Positions 1 through 7,980 of a stretch of 64,000 nt of DNA are shown here, one piece after another. The first letter of the stretch is position 1; every line of letters begins with the position of its first letter. A program made the position numbers and the translations under genes. Location of the stretch: the NCBI RefSeq assembly GCF_900108065.1, contig NZ_FNVQ01000006.1:62001-126000 (forward strand). The letters are read 5' to 3'. The stretch is from Marinobacterium lutimaris. Its GTDB lineage: Bacteria; Pseudomonadota; Gammaproteobacteria; Pseudomonadales; Balneatricaceae. The notes below the pieces were generated by a model. It made no database searches. It had not been told where the DNA came from and saw nothing but the letters and a program-made list of their open reading frames with translations.

Positions 1-394
1 GCCAAAGAAAGTGCAGCCGGTGAAGCAGACCCAGATGCTGATCATCCGCAACGACGAGGGTCACGTGCTCCTCGCACAACGCCCACCGAGCGGTATCTGG
101 GGCGGTCTGTGGAGCCTGCCGGAGGTGCAGGACCTGCGCGACGCACCCGCCGAGCTGGGGCTGGAAATCGCCACAGCAGAGCCTCTGGAGCCGCTGCGTC
201 ACACTTTCAGCCATTACCACCTGGACATCACCCCGGTGCTGGTCAGCCTGAAAGACCCCATAAACTGCGTCATGGAAGGCCCGCCGACACTCTGGTATAA
301 CACCCGCCAACCACAAAATATTGGCCTGGCCGCACCGGTGAAAAAACTGCTGCACACCATCACCGGAGCCAGCAAAACGGGAGACAAACCATGA
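1..394 (+). CDS. mutY: A/G-specific adenine glycosylase MutY, C-terminal part (5' end outside window)
   Basis: Base-excision repair glycosylase that removes adenine mispaired with 8-oxoguanine. Only the last ~130 residues are present: the reading frame is open from base 2, so the gene begins upstream of the window. What is visible is the C-terminal Nudix-like domain that recognises 8-oxoG ([19 protein letters not shown], then [11 protein letters not shown]). The catalytic helix-hairpin-helix and the Fe-S cluster cysteines would lie upstream. The stop overlaps the yggX start (ATGA, 4 bp), so the two genes are translationally coupled. The mutY-yggX pair is the usual gammaproteobacterial arrangement, which supports the call. 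Confidence 0.93.
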   Translation, partial: PKKVQPVKQTQMLIIRNDEGHVLLAQRPPSGIWGGLWSLPEVQDLRDAPAELGLEIATAEPLEPLRHTFSHYHLDITPVLVSLKDPINCVMEGPPTLWYNTRQPQNIGLAAPVKKLLHTITGASKTGDKP

Positions 395-669
395 GCCGCA
401 CAGTGATCTGCCGCAAATACAAAAAAGAGATGGAAGGTCTGGAGCGTCCGCCGTATCCCGGCCCGGTTGGTCAGGATATCTTCGACAACGTCTCCAAGCA
501 GGCCTGGCAGGAGTGGACCGACCACCAGACCATGCTGATCAACGAGAAGCACCTGAGCCTGATGGACCCGAACAGCCGCAAATATCTGCAGGAAGAGATG
601 AAGAAATTCCTCTCCGGCGAAGAGTACGACAAGGCCGAAGGTTACGTGCCGCCATCCGAGAGTAACTGA
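391..669 (+). CDS. yggX: Probable Fe(2+)-trafficking protein YggX
   Basis: Small cytoplasmic protein (92 aa, normal family length) linked to iron trafficking and protection of Fe-S clusters from oxidation. Family hallmarks are visible: start [21 protein letters not shown], the central [17 protein letters not shown] segment with a single conserved Cys near residue 7, then [19 protein letters not shown] and a C-terminal EGYVPP. It overlaps mutY by 4 bp and is followed 77 bp later by tRNA-Phe. The link to MutY (an Fe-S enzyme) and the operon structure match those in other gammaproteobacteria. Confidence 0.95.
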   Translation: MSRTVICRKYKKEMEGLERPPYPGPVGQDIFDNVSKQAWQEWTDHQTMLINEKHLSLMDPNSRKYLQEEMKKFLSGEEYDKAEGYVPPSESN

Positions 670-705
670 CTAAAGAACTAAATAAAGAAAAGTGAAAACA
701 AGGCG

Positions 706-734
706 TTGACACCCTCCATCAAGTCGGGTTTAAT
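706..734 (+). promoter_or_regulatory. sigma70 promoter of tRNA-Phe
   Basis: A consensus -35 box TTGACA (706-711) is followed, after 17 bp, by TTTAAT (729-734). A GC-rich stretch (CGCGCC) follows before the tRNA start at 747. That discriminator type is characteristic of stringently controlled stable-RNA promoters. A shifted -10, TAATAC at 731-736, would give a 19-bp spacer and is less likely. Confidence 0.75.
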
Positions 735-746
735 ACGCGCCTCGTT

Positions 747-822
747 GCCCGGATAGCTCAGTCGGTAGAGCAGGGGATTGAAAATCCCCGTGTCGGTGGT
801 TCGATTCCGCCTCCGGGCACCA
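747..822 (+). tRNA. tRNA-Phe (anticodon GAA)
   Basis: 76-nt cloverleaf with a 7-bp acceptor stem (GCCCGGA/TCCGGGC), D-loop AGCTCAGTCGGTAGAGC, anticodon arm GGGGA-TTGAAAA-TCCCC with anticodon GAA, T-arm GGTTCGATTCC, discriminator A and encoded CCA at 820-822. A strong promoter lies upstream and an intrinsic terminator downstream, so it is a monocistronic tRNA gene. The block after it differs in base composition from the flanking genes, so this tRNA is a candidate integration site. Confidence 0.97.
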
Positions 823-830
823 CTACTTAG

Positions 831-859
831 AAGGCTTGCACTAGATGCAGGCCTTTTTT
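831..859 (+). terminator. Intrinsic terminator of tRNA-Phe
   Basis: Ten-base inverted repeat AAGGCTTGCA / TGCAGGCCTT with one G-T wobble and a 5-nt loop, running into six T residues (854-859). It starts 9 nt after the CCA end. Confidence 0.85.
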
Positions 860-1334
860 GTATCTGGTGCGCGGTAAAAATTCCGAACAATCCATGTGTA
901 CTGCTTGGCTTGTGCGCGATTTTTCGCCAGGCTGGCCGCCTCTCTCGCCCGTGAAAAAGGCTCAAACGGCTCCACGCTATCGGGGCAGACGCTACCATCT
1001 CGACCTCCTCAAAACTTGTGGTCTCCCTTCCTCACAAGCCCTCTATACCTCTTGCAACAACTAGCTCCTCTTTCCTCAGGCATATTTCTAGTTGCCCGCT
1101 GGACCACCCATCCCAGTTATAGGTCTTCATTTAACAAAGTTCCTATCGAAAACCCATCTGCCGCATATCGGTAACACATTGATATTAAATGCCTATAAGC
1201 GACCGATGAAAGATTTCTTACACAAGGCGTACGTTTACCTTACCTAGGCGTTCTGCACGAGCCTCGATATGGTTTTTCAAACGAGGGGCCTGAGTCCCCA
1301 CCCGAAAAACTTTGATCAAAAGGTTTAACACTCA
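860..1334. other. Intergenic stretch, no convincing gene
   Basis: About 475 bp between the tRNA-Phe terminator and the nitrilase gene. Short open frames are present on both strands, but none has a ribosome-binding site or a recognisable product. Local composition is lower in GC than mutY/yggX. A weak hairpin (GGGG-7 nt-CCCC) lies at 1285-1299. I found no copy of the tRNA 3' end here and no integrase remnant. The promoter for the nitrilase-TRAP genes must lie in this stretch, but I cannot place it. Confidence 0.5.
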
Positions 1335-2201
1335 ATGCAGAACAAGGTCGTAGCGAGCGCAGTCCAGCACCAGCCAGTAGAGCTGGGCTCCATGGACGAT
1401 AATCTTGCTTTCATTCTTGATCGATTGAAGGTCGAGGCTTCCCATGGCAGTGAGCTCATCGTTTTCCCCGAAGCCGGATTGACCAGCTTTTTCAAACATG
1501 AAGAGGGCGGGCTCAAGCGACTTTGGGAAGAGGGTTCCATCGACCTGGACGGACCTGAGCTAACCGCAATCGTTGAAGCGGCGAAAGAGCTTGGTGTTCA
1601 CACCGTTGTCGGTTTTAACGAACGCTCGAAAACAATCGGTACCATCTACAACAGCGCGGCACTGATCGGGCCCGAAGGTATAGTGGGCGTGCAACGTAAA
1701 CGCTACCTTCCAGGCATCGAGAAGCTTTACTACACGCCAGGTACAGAGCGTGTCACCTTCGAATGCTCTCTAGGCCGCATCGGCATCATCATCTGCTACG
1801 AAGCGCTTTTCCCCGAGGTTGCCCTTGAGCACTTCATGCAGGGCGCAGACATCCTTGTCGTCACATCTTCGTTCTGGTCTGGCGGTGCCAAGGGCGGTGC
1901 CGGGGATCCCGTCACCAAGAAGAGATTCTGGGAAAACGTTTCCACAATCACAGCGATTCAAAACCAAGCGTTTGTGGTGTCTTGCAACGCCTGCGGTTTC
2001 CTTGATCTGGGCAAAAAAGTAGGGACTTGGGAACGCCTGGGCTTGAGCCAGATCGTCTCCCCTACGCAAGGTGTTCTTGCTCAGGCAGGCCAGTTCGCGG
2101 CAGAGACAATCCGTGCCGAACTGAACCTCGATGACCTGTCCGATTCAAGATCCAACTACCCCTTGATGTTAGACCGAGTGCGCGGAAGAGAGCTCGCTTA
2201 A
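1335..2201 (+). CDS. Carbon-nitrogen hydrolase (nitrilase superfamily)
   Basis: Cytoplasmic hydrolase of 288 aa acting on nitrile, amide or carbamoyl C-N bonds. The Glu-Lys-Cys triad is complete: E46 in VFPEAG, K122 in QRKRYLPG (with the supporting E129 just after) and C153 in IIICYEALFP. The single-domain length fits amidase/N-carbamoyl-amidase branches better than true nitrilases, which are usually longer (300-370 aa), but the substrate cannot be read from sequence. It precedes a complete TRAP transporter on the same strand and probably processes what that transporter imports. The ATG at 1335 is the first start in frame; the Shine-Dalgarno is weak (AAAAGG about 12 nt upstream). GC is lower than in the flanking housekeeping genes. 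Confidence 0.85.
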   Translation: MQNKVVASAVQHQPVELGSMDDNLAFILDRLKVEASHGSELIVFPEAGLTSFFKHEEGGLKRLWEEGSIDLDGPELTAIVEAAKELGVHTVVGFNERSKTIGTIYNSAALIGPEGIVGVQRKRYLPGIEKLYYTPGTERVTFECSLGRIGIIICYEALFPEVALEHFMQGADILVVTSSFWSGGAKGGAGDPVTKKRFWENVSTITAIQNQAFVVSCNACGFLDLGKKVGTWERLGLSQIVSPTQGVLAQAGQFAAETIRAELNLDDLSDSRSNYPLMLDRVRGRELA

Positions 2202-2247
2202 CTACCGCAAGTTACCACTCTCAATTTTCACCAACGGAGATAATAAT

Positions 2248-3240
2248 ATGAAGGCAATGTTTAAATGTGCGGCTGTCGCTGCACTCGCAGGTTTTGCTGG
2301 AACCGCATCGGCAGCAGATTTTAAGTTTAACTTTGCTCATGTCCTGATGGAGGACACTCCCAACGGAAAAGCCGCACGCGCTTTCGAGAAGGAAGTTGAA
2401 GAGAAGTCCGGCGGACGTATCGACATCAACGTGATTCCGGCAGGCGGCCTGGGCGGGGATGTCGATATCATCGAACAGCTGCAGGCGAACCTGGTACAGA
2501 TCGCTATCCCACCAACCGCTACTCTCGGCAACTTTGAGCCCAAGATGCAGGTGCTCGACCTGCCCTATATCCTGCCCAGTGACGAGATGATGACCAAAGT
2601 GCTCGATGGCGAAGTCGGTCGCTCAATCCTTGACACCCTGGATCAGCATGGTATGTACGGCGTGAACTTCTGGGGTGCCGGTTTCCGCCAGATCACCAAC
2701 AACGTTAAGCCAATTACCTCCGTGGAAGACCTGAACGGCATCAAGATGCGCACCATGCAGGCTCCCGTCATCCTAACCCAGTACAACGAGTGGGGCGCTA
2801 ACCCAACAGCCATGGCGTTCGCCGAGGTCTACAGCGGATTACAGGCTGGTGTCGTTGATGGCCAGGAAAACCCCATTGCTAACATCATGGCAATGAAGTT
2901 CTACGAAGTGCAGAAACACATGACCCTGACCTCTCACGCCTACCACGGCTACGCCGCAGTCATGAGTAAAGATGCCTGGGACTCTCTGCCAGAAGACCTT
3001 CAGCAGGTCATGACACAAGCTTTCGATAATGCTCGCGACCTGGCTCGTGATCTGACAACCCAATACGAGCAGGAAAAACTATCCGAAATCGAGTCAGATA
3101 TCGCCATTCATCGCCTCACCGACACTGAGAAAGAAGCCTTCATCCAGGCGAGCTACAAGGTGCATGAGGCATTTGCTGATGTTGTTACCCCTGAACTGAT
3201 CAGCTCTATCTATGAAGTGACTGGGGCTGGTCCTCAGTAA
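2248..3240 (+). CDS. TRAP transporter solute-binding protein (DctP family)
   Basis: Periplasmic receptor of a tripartite ATP-independent periplasmic transporter, 330 aa. A Sec signal peptide covers residues 1-22 (MKAMFKCAA... ending TASA|ADF). The mature part shows DctP features: KFNFAHVL at the start, a GGDVDIIEQLQANLVQIA segment, the KIRT-like GIKMRTMQAP motif and GLQAGVVDGQENPI, the ligand-binding hallmark containing the Q-E-N-P run. A good ribosome site (ACGGAGA) precedes the ATG. The next two genes supply the small and large membrane subunits. The ligand is unknown; DctP proteins bind carboxylates and related anions, and the upstream hydrolase suggests a nitrogenous organic acid. Confidence 0.93.
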   Translation: MKAMFKCAAVAALAGFAGTASAADFKFNFAHVLMEDTPNGKAARAFEKEVEEKSGGRIDINVIPAGGLGGDVDIIEQLQANLVQIAIPPTATLGNFEPKMQVLDLPYILPSDEMMTKVLDGEVGRSILDTLDQHGMYGVNFWGAGFRQITNNVKPITSVEDLNGIKMRTMQAPVILTQYNEWGANPTAMAFAEVYSGLQAGVVDGQENPIANIMAMKFYEVQKHMTLTSHAYHGYAAVMSKDAWDSLPEDLQQVMTQAFDNARDLARDLTTQYEQEKLSEIESDIAIHRLTDTEKEAFIQASYKVHEAFADVVTPELISSIYEVTGAGPQ

Positions 3241-3259
3241 ACGACCAGACCTAACTTCC

Positions 3260-3298
3260 AAGTCGGCTTGCAGGGAAAGCTTCTGTGAGCCGACTTTT
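3260..3298 (+). terminator. Hairpin between dctP and dctQ (partial terminator/attenuator)
   Basis: A perfect 9-bp inverted repeat, AAGTCGGCT (3260-3268) and AGCCGACTT (3288-3296), is followed by T residues to 3298. Solute-binding-protein genes often have such a hairpin, which raises expression of the receptor over the membrane subunits. Here it spans the apparent GTG start of the next gene. Confidence 0.55.
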
Positions 3299-3827
3299 GA
3301 CGATGGTAAGCAGTATGTTGGCAAAAGTTGATAAGGTACTGGCACGGTTCGAAGATGGATCAATGATCTTCTTCATGGGGCTTGCCATTACACTCACCTT
3401 CACTCAGGTCGTTATGCGGTACGTCTTTGATGCGCCGTTATATTGGGCCGAAGAGGTGGTTCTTTATTCTATTATCATAATGAGCTTCATCGGCATCAGT
3501 ATCGGTATCCGAATGGGCAGCCATATCTCTGTGAATCTGCTCGACGCCGTTGTTCCCGAGAGACACATCCGTATCTTGCGGGGAGGCGTGATGATACTGG
3601 GTATAGCTTTCGCACTCGCACTGATCTATTTCGGGGGCCAGCTATTCCTCAATACCCTGAACCGCGGCCAGCTCTCTCCAGCATTGCGGATCCCTGTTGC
3701 AGCCATTTACGGGATTATTCCACTAGCCGGCTTACTTTCACTGTTCCGCTATATCCACGCTCTTGTGCAGCTAATACAGCATGAGGAACAGCAGGAAGCG
3801 CCCGAGGAAAACCTGCGCGCTATGTAA
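3285..3827 (+). CDS. TRAP transporter small permease (DctQ family)
   Basis: Small membrane subunit of the TRAP transporter, up to 180 aa with four predicted transmembrane helices. Family features are LTFTQVVMRYVFDAPLYWAEEV (conserved R-Y and W-x-E-E) and the later GIRMGSHISV motif. The GTG at 3285 has a reasonable ribosome site (AGGGA) but lies in the loop of a hairpin. In-frame ATGs at 3303 and 3315 are alternative starts and would still give a normal-length protein. It sits between the receptor and DctM genes, as expected. Confidence 0.9.
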   Translation: MSRLLTMVSSMLAKVDKVLARFEDGSMIFFMGLAITLTFTQVVMRYVFDAPLYWAEEVVLYSIIIMSFIGISIGIRMGSHISVNLLDAVVPERHIRILRGGVMILGIAFALALIYFGGQLFLNTLNRGQLSPALRIPVAAIYGIIPLAGLLSLFRYIHALVQLIQHEEQQEAPEENLRAM

Positions 3828-3877
3828 GCAGGCCCGATATCTATGCCGTCCTGGCTGAAAAAAGGATAACTAAAACC

Positions 3878-5155
3878 ATGCTACCCAGTTTATTGGTCTC
3901 GTTCGGTGGCCTGCTTCTGTTCGGCCTACCGATCTTTGCAGCCCTGGCGTTCGCCGTTGTCATCGCGGTTGGCGTTATGGGCCCTTTCGACCCCGTGATT
4001 GTCCCGATGCGAATGTTCGCGGGGATGAACAACTTCTCGCTGATGGCGATCCCATTTTTCATCCTTGCATCGGAGCTGATGCGGTTGGGGGGCCTATCAC
4101 AACGCCTGGTTGATCTTGCGACCGTTTTGGTTGGATGGATCCCTGGGGGGCTCGCGGCAGCCGCCGTACTTTCGTGCCTGTTCTTCGGCGCCATATCCGG
4201 CTCCAGCCCCGCTACAGTGATCGCGATCGGCAGTATCATGTTTCCGGCACTGGTAGCGGCAGGTTATGACCGCCTATTCGCAATCGGCCTGATAACAGTC
4301 GCGGGTACACTCGGACCAATCGTCCCTCCAAGCATCGGGCTTATCATCTACGGTTCTGTAACCGGCGCATCTGTCGGCAAGCTTTTCGCAGCAGGGGTCG
4401 GACCCGCACTGTTAATCGGCGGTTTACTCATAGCCGCTTGCGTAGTGTTCGCCATACGTCGCAAATATCCGCGCAATCCCTTCCCAACTGGCAAGGAGAT
4501 TCTGCGGGCTATCAAGCGTTCAGCCTGGGGGCTGGGCCTGCCGGTCTTATTGCTCGGCGGAATTTACAGCGGCGTATTCACACCCACGGAGTCGGCTGCG
4601 ATCGCATGTATGTACGGATGGTTTGTGGGTGCGGTGATCTACCGACAGATCGGGCTTGGTGAGCTTAAAAGCATCTTGAAATCCTCAGGTGCCATTGCAG
4701 CTACTCTGTTATTGATTACCGCCGGGGCTTCCGCATTCTCCTGGTTGCTTACAATCACTGGTGCGCCAGGGAACCTGTCCTCACAGGTACTCGAAAGCAC
4801 TCAAGATCCGTTCGCTGTCGCTGCACTTTTTAACCTGGTGATGCTGGTAACCGGTTTCTTTCTCGATAGCGCATCAGCCATCATCGTTCTTGCACCGCTG
4901 CTTCAGCCCATCGCGGAACAGGTTGGCATCGACCCCGTTCACTTCGGTCTGATTATGATCGTAAACTTTTCAGTTGGTATGCTTACACCGCCCGTGGGCC
5001 TGAACCTGTTTGTCGCCATGGGCGTGGCCAAAATGTCACTTCGAGATGTACTGAAAGGCTGTATGCCATTCATAGGCATCATGATCATTGCGCTGATCAT
5101 GATTACCTATATGCCGTGGATCAGCACCTGGCTGCCTGATTTGATCTACTCCTGA
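3878..5155 (+). CDS. TRAP transporter large permease (DctM family)
   Basis: Large membrane subunit that carries out Na+-coupled transport, 425 aa with about twelve hydrophobic segments. DctM motifs are clear: PMRMFAGMNNFSLMAIPFFILASELM near the N-terminus, the SGSSPATVIAIGSIM loop, GTLGPIVPPSIGLIIYG, TPTESAAIACMYG and, near the end, NFSVGMLTPPVGLNLFV. It is the last gene of the nitrilase-TRAP operon and converges on the LysR gene 4 bp away. Confidence 0.94.
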   Translation: MLPSLLVSFGGLLLFGLPIFAALAFAVVIAVGVMGPFDPVIVPMRMFAGMNNFSLMAIPFFILASELMRLGGLSQRLVDLATVLVGWIPGGLAAAAVLSCLFFGAISGSSPATVIAIGSIMFPALVAAGYDRLFAIGLITVAGTLGPIVPPSIGLIIYGSVTGASVGKLFAAGVGPALLIGGLLIAACVVFAIRRKYPRNPFPTGKEILRAIKRSAWGLGLPVLLLGGIYSGVFTPTESAAIACMYGWFVGAVIYRQIGLGELKSILKSSGAIAATLLLITAGASAFSWLLTITGAPGNLSSQVLESTQDPFAVAALFNLVMLVTGFFLDSASAIIVLAPLLQPIAEQVGIDPVHFGLIMIVNFSVGMLTPPVGLNLFVAMGVAKMSLRDVLKGCMPFIGIMIIALIMITYMPWISTWLPDLIYS

Positions 5156-5159
5156 TCAC

Positions 5160-6089
5160 TCACGCTCGGGCCTGAACTCTCAGGCCCTCATTACCTTCGT
5201 AGAAAAGGTCACGATCTCTTTCGCAGATCTCCACCAAATATTTCCAGACCTGCATAAGTCCAGGGAAACGGTGTAAATCGCTGGAAGACGAAATCCAATA
5301 TTGCCTGTCGAAGGAAATTTCAGGACAAACCCGGACGAGATTAAAGGAACCAGCCAGGTAAATTGGAAATATTCCCAGGCCAAGACCTTCAGATGTTGCA
5401 AACAGCTGTGAAACCATACTTGTTCCACGAAAAGAATAATTAAGATTCGCAGATAACTCTTGATGATAATTAAGCCGTTGCGAAAAAATATGATCCCTAA
5501 CATAACCAACCCACATGTGGTCAAGCACGTCCTGGGAACCTTTTAGCGGGCCAAACTCCTCGATATAAGATTCACTGGCATAGATACCCAGCGTATAGGG
5601 AGTCAGGATTCTTTTGATAATATTCTCACCTTCGGGCTCTTCCAAGGTGACACATATATCCGCTTCCCTGTTAGTTATCCGGGTTTGCTTGGGTAAAGAA
5701 ACCAGTTCGAAATCGATATTCTGACCTTTAAGCCAATGGGACAGTTTTTCGGCAAGGTAGCCGTTGCCGATTCCCTCAACAACGCCAATCCTCATTTTCA
5801 TGCGCTGAGCAGCACCCTTCTTGTTATCCAGCAGCGCAAGCCTCAGATGGCGTTCACACTCAAGAGCATGCTCGGCAAACTGCCTTCCCTCCTGCGTCAA
5901 CACATAACCTGTCTTGTCTTGAGAGAACAAACGAACACCGGTTGTACTTTCTAGGTTGGTAATTCGGCTTTTAACGGTGACTCGTGAGGTATCCAGAGTT
6001 TTAGCGGCTGCAGAGAGCGTGCCTTCACGTGAAAGAACGAGTAAGAATTTTAGGTCGTCCCAGTTGAGGTCAAAGTGGGGTTCCTGCAC
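5160..6089 (-). CDS. LysR-family transcriptional regulator (TRAP/nitrilase block)
   Basis: DNA-binding regulator of 309 aa. The N-terminal winged helix-turn-helix is at about residues 8-67 (DLKFLLVLSREGTLSAAAK, then VTVKSRITNLE), followed by a LysR substrate-binding domain. A GTG start at 6089 is chosen because AGGAA lies 10 nt upstream and the frame begins immediately before the HTH. It is convergent with the TRAP genes rather than divergent, which is less usual for a local LysR regulator. Base composition is clearly more AT-rich than in the rest of the window, consistent with recent acquisition of the whole block. It probably senses the substrate or product of the nitrilase-TRAP pathway; this is inference from position. 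Confidence 0.9.
   Translation of the reverse strand: MQEPHFDLNWDDLKFLLVLSREGTLSAAAKTLDTSRVTVKSRITNLESTTGVRLFSQDKTGYVLTQEGRQFAEHALECERHLRLALLDNKKGAAQRMKMRIGVVEGIGNGYLAEKLSHWLKGQNIDFELVSLPKQTRITNREADICVTLEEPEGENIIKRILTPYTLGIYASESYIEEFGPLKGSQDVLDHMWVGYVRDHIFSQRLNYHQELSANLNYSFRGTSMVSQLFATSEGLGLGIFPIYLAGSFNLVRVCPEISFDRQYWISSSSDLHRFPGLMQVWKYLVEICERDRDLFYEGNEGLRVQARA
5168..5187. terminator. Hairpin at the convergent dctM/lysR junction
   Basis: GGGCCTGA / TCAGGCCC with a 4-nt loop lies just after the dctM stop and inside the last codons of the convergent lysR gene. It has no clear T tract, so its role as a terminator for the TRAP operon is tentative. Confidence 0.45.
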
Positions 6090-6557
6090 TTTTATTATTT
6101 CCTGAATGCCGTTTATATTTATTGTGGTTTTTAATGATAGTAAATATTTTTAACTATCTGTCATAAAAACACCTACGTTCTCATATCTTTATATACCGAT
6201 GCAGTGAAACTTATACTAAAAACCACATAAGAACACAAAAATACTTACCATAGTGGTAATAAAATTACAAAAAGCACGAAATTTTAAAAATATTTAATCC
6301 ATAATAATACTTACAAAACACACAACATTGACCATGCCTAATATTTAAAAATAAGAATTCACCACAGATATCCCGCCCGTCATGAACACCGGCTTCCAAG
6401 AGGATGTAGCGGTGGGCAGAGCAGCTATCGCTTTGTTTTTTCCTAGATATTTCTCATATCAGTAGCCAGAAGCGAGCTTTGTAACCGCCCGATAACATTT
6501 GTCGTGTCTAATCCCCGGCTCTATTCGTTCAACTCCTTGTTCAATTTTGGGGGCTCT
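6090..6557. other. AT-rich intergenic region between lysR and tatA
   Basis: About 470 bp. The first 260 bp are very AT-rich, with no open frame of note, and probably carry the lysR promoter. The last ~150 bp return to normal composition and should contain the tatA promoter. This compositional step marks the right edge of the accessory block. I searched for a second copy of the tRNA-Phe 3' end and did not see one. Confidence 0.5.
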
Positions 6558-6812
6558 ATGCTCGGCAATATCAGTATCTGGCAGTTGGTTATCGTGCTGG
6601 CGATCATCATTCTGCTTTTTGGCACCAAAAAACTGCGCAACATCGGTGGCGACCTGGGCAGCTCCCTGAAGAGCTTTAAGAAAGCGATCAGCGATGAAGA
6701 CGCCAAGTTGAATGCTGACAGCGCCCAGCGCAGCGTACCTGCCGATCAGGACGCTTCCTTTGCGGAATCCGCCCAGCCGGAGAGCCGCAGCAACCCTCTG
6801 CCCAATAAGTAA
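6558..6812 (+). CDS. tatA: Twin-arginine translocase subunit TatA
   Basis: 84-aa pore-forming component of the Tat system, which exports folded proteins across the inner membrane. It has a single N-terminal membrane helix ([19 protein letters not shown]), the [14 protein letters not shown] hinge and amphipathic helix, and a polar tail. I start at the ATG at 6558 because the Tat signature begins [10 protein letters not shown] and a GGGGG ribosome site lies 4 nt upstream. A longer reading from GTG at 6504 would add an 18-residue extension untypical of TatA. tatB follows 11 bp later. Confidence 0.95.
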   Translation: MLGNISIWQLVIVLAIIILLFGTKKLRNIGGDLGSSLKSFKKAISDEDAKLNADSAQRSVPADQDASFAESAQPESRSNPLPNK

Positions 6813-6823
6813 AGCGCAGCTTC

Positions 6824-7180
6824 ATGGTTGATATCGGCTTCACAGAAATGCTGTTAGTCGCTGTCGTCGCACTGCTGGTGCTGGGTCCTGAGCGGCTTCC
6901 GGTCGCGGCCCGCACCTGTGGCCTCTGGCTGGGACGCATCCGCCGCATGGTCGGTTCGATCCAGCAGGAGATCAACGAAGAGCTCAAGGTGGATGAACTG
7001 AAGCAGGCCACTGCCGCCAGGAAGGCACAGTTCAAGCAGGAGTTCGACAAGGCACGTCGTCCCTTCGCTGCGGATGCAGCAGATGATGCTGCCACGAACA
7101 CCGCAACCGCACGCAGTGCCGACGATCTCGCGACAGCCAGCACTTCAACACAGACTTCGCCCAACACAGGCACTCTATGA
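6824..7180 (+). CDS. tatB: Twin-arginine translocase subunit TatB
   Basis: 118-aa receptor subunit that works with TatC to bind twin-arginine signal peptides. Start MVDIGFTEMLLVAVVALLVLGPERLP is the typical TatB helix with the LGPERLP motif, followed by a long amphipathic helix and a low-complexity Ala/Thr-rich tail. Its stop overlaps the tatC start (ATGA). Two probable Tat substrates, PhoX and the SoxB-like lipoprotein, are encoded about 10 kb downstream. Confidence 0.95.
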   Translation: MVDIGFTEMLLVAVVALLVLGPERLPVAARTCGLWLGRIRRMVGSIQQEINEELKVDELKQATAARKAQFKQEFDKARRPFAADAADDAATNTATARSADDLATASTSTQTSPNTGTL

Positions 7181-7938
7181 GCACTCAAACTGCCGATCAG
7201 GCGCTGCCTTTGCGCTCGCACCTGATTGAACTGCGCCAGCGCCTGCTGCGTTGCGTGCTGGTTATTCTGGTTATCTTTCTCGCCCTGTTCTCCTTTGCCA
7301 ACGATCTCTACACCTGGGTTTCCGCACCGCTGACGGCACTGATGCCGGCAGGTACCAGCATGATCGCGACGGATGTCACCTCGCCGTTCTTTGCACCGTT
7401 CAAGCTGACCCTGATGGTATCGATATTGATCGCCATGCCGCTGCTGCTGCATCAGGCATGGAGTTATATCGCCCCGGGCCTGTACGGTCATGAGAAGAAG
7501 CTGGCGGCACCGATCCTGGCTTCCAGCGTGGTGCTGTTTTACCTCGGCATCGCTTTTGCCTATGGCGTGGTGTTTCCGATCATCTTCGGCTTTTTCACCA
7601 GCGTGGGGCCGGAAAGCATCGCGGTGATGACCGATATCAGCAGCTATCTGAATTTCGTGCTGAAGCTGTTTTTCGCCTTTGGCGTGGTGTTTGAGATACC
7701 GATCGCCACGTTACTGGTGATCAGCTCCGGCATGACCAGCGTGCAAGAGCTGCAGTCCAAGCGCCCCTATGTGATCGTCGGCTGCTTCGTCATCGGCATG
7801 CTGCTGACACCGCCGGACCTGATCTCCCAGAGCCTGCTGGCATTGCCGATGTGGCTGCTATTTGAGTTGGGTCTGCTGCTGGGCAGAGCAATGACACTGG
7901 GTTCATCCCAGGCGAGTGCAGCGGTAGAGGAAAACTGA
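7177..7938 (+). CDS. tatC: Twin-arginine translocase subunit TatC
   Basis: 253-aa polytopic inner-membrane protein (six helices) that recognises the RR motif. Diagnostic motifs are LRSHLIELRQRLLRCV at the cytoplasmic N-terminus, the F-x-P-F-K-L segment SPFFAPFKLTLM, YIAPGLYGHEKK, FGVVFEIPIAT and MLLTPPDLISQ. It is the last gene of the tat operon and converges on gspN, with about 40 bp between the stops. Confidence 0.97.
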   Translation: MSTQTADQALPLRSHLIELRQRLLRCVLVILVIFLALFSFANDLYTWVSAPLTALMPAGTSMIATDVTSPFFAPFKLTLMVSILIAMPLLLHQAWSYIAPGLYGHEKKLAAPILASSVVLFYLGIAFAYGVVFPIIFGFFTSVGPESIAVMTDISSYLNFVLKLFFAFGVVFEIPIATLLVISSGMTSVQELQSKRPYVIVGCFVIGMLLTPPDLISQSLLALPMWLLFELGLLLGRAMTLGSSQASAAVEEN

Positions 7939-7980
7939 ACCGCTGCTCTTTTATCTGTTTATCTGTGTTTTAGCGGCGCT

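Noticed and set aside
860..1334. Possible second att site or integrase remnant after tRNA-Phe
   Set aside because: I looked for a copy of the tRNA 3' end here and in 6090-6557 and found none, and no integrase-like frame is present.
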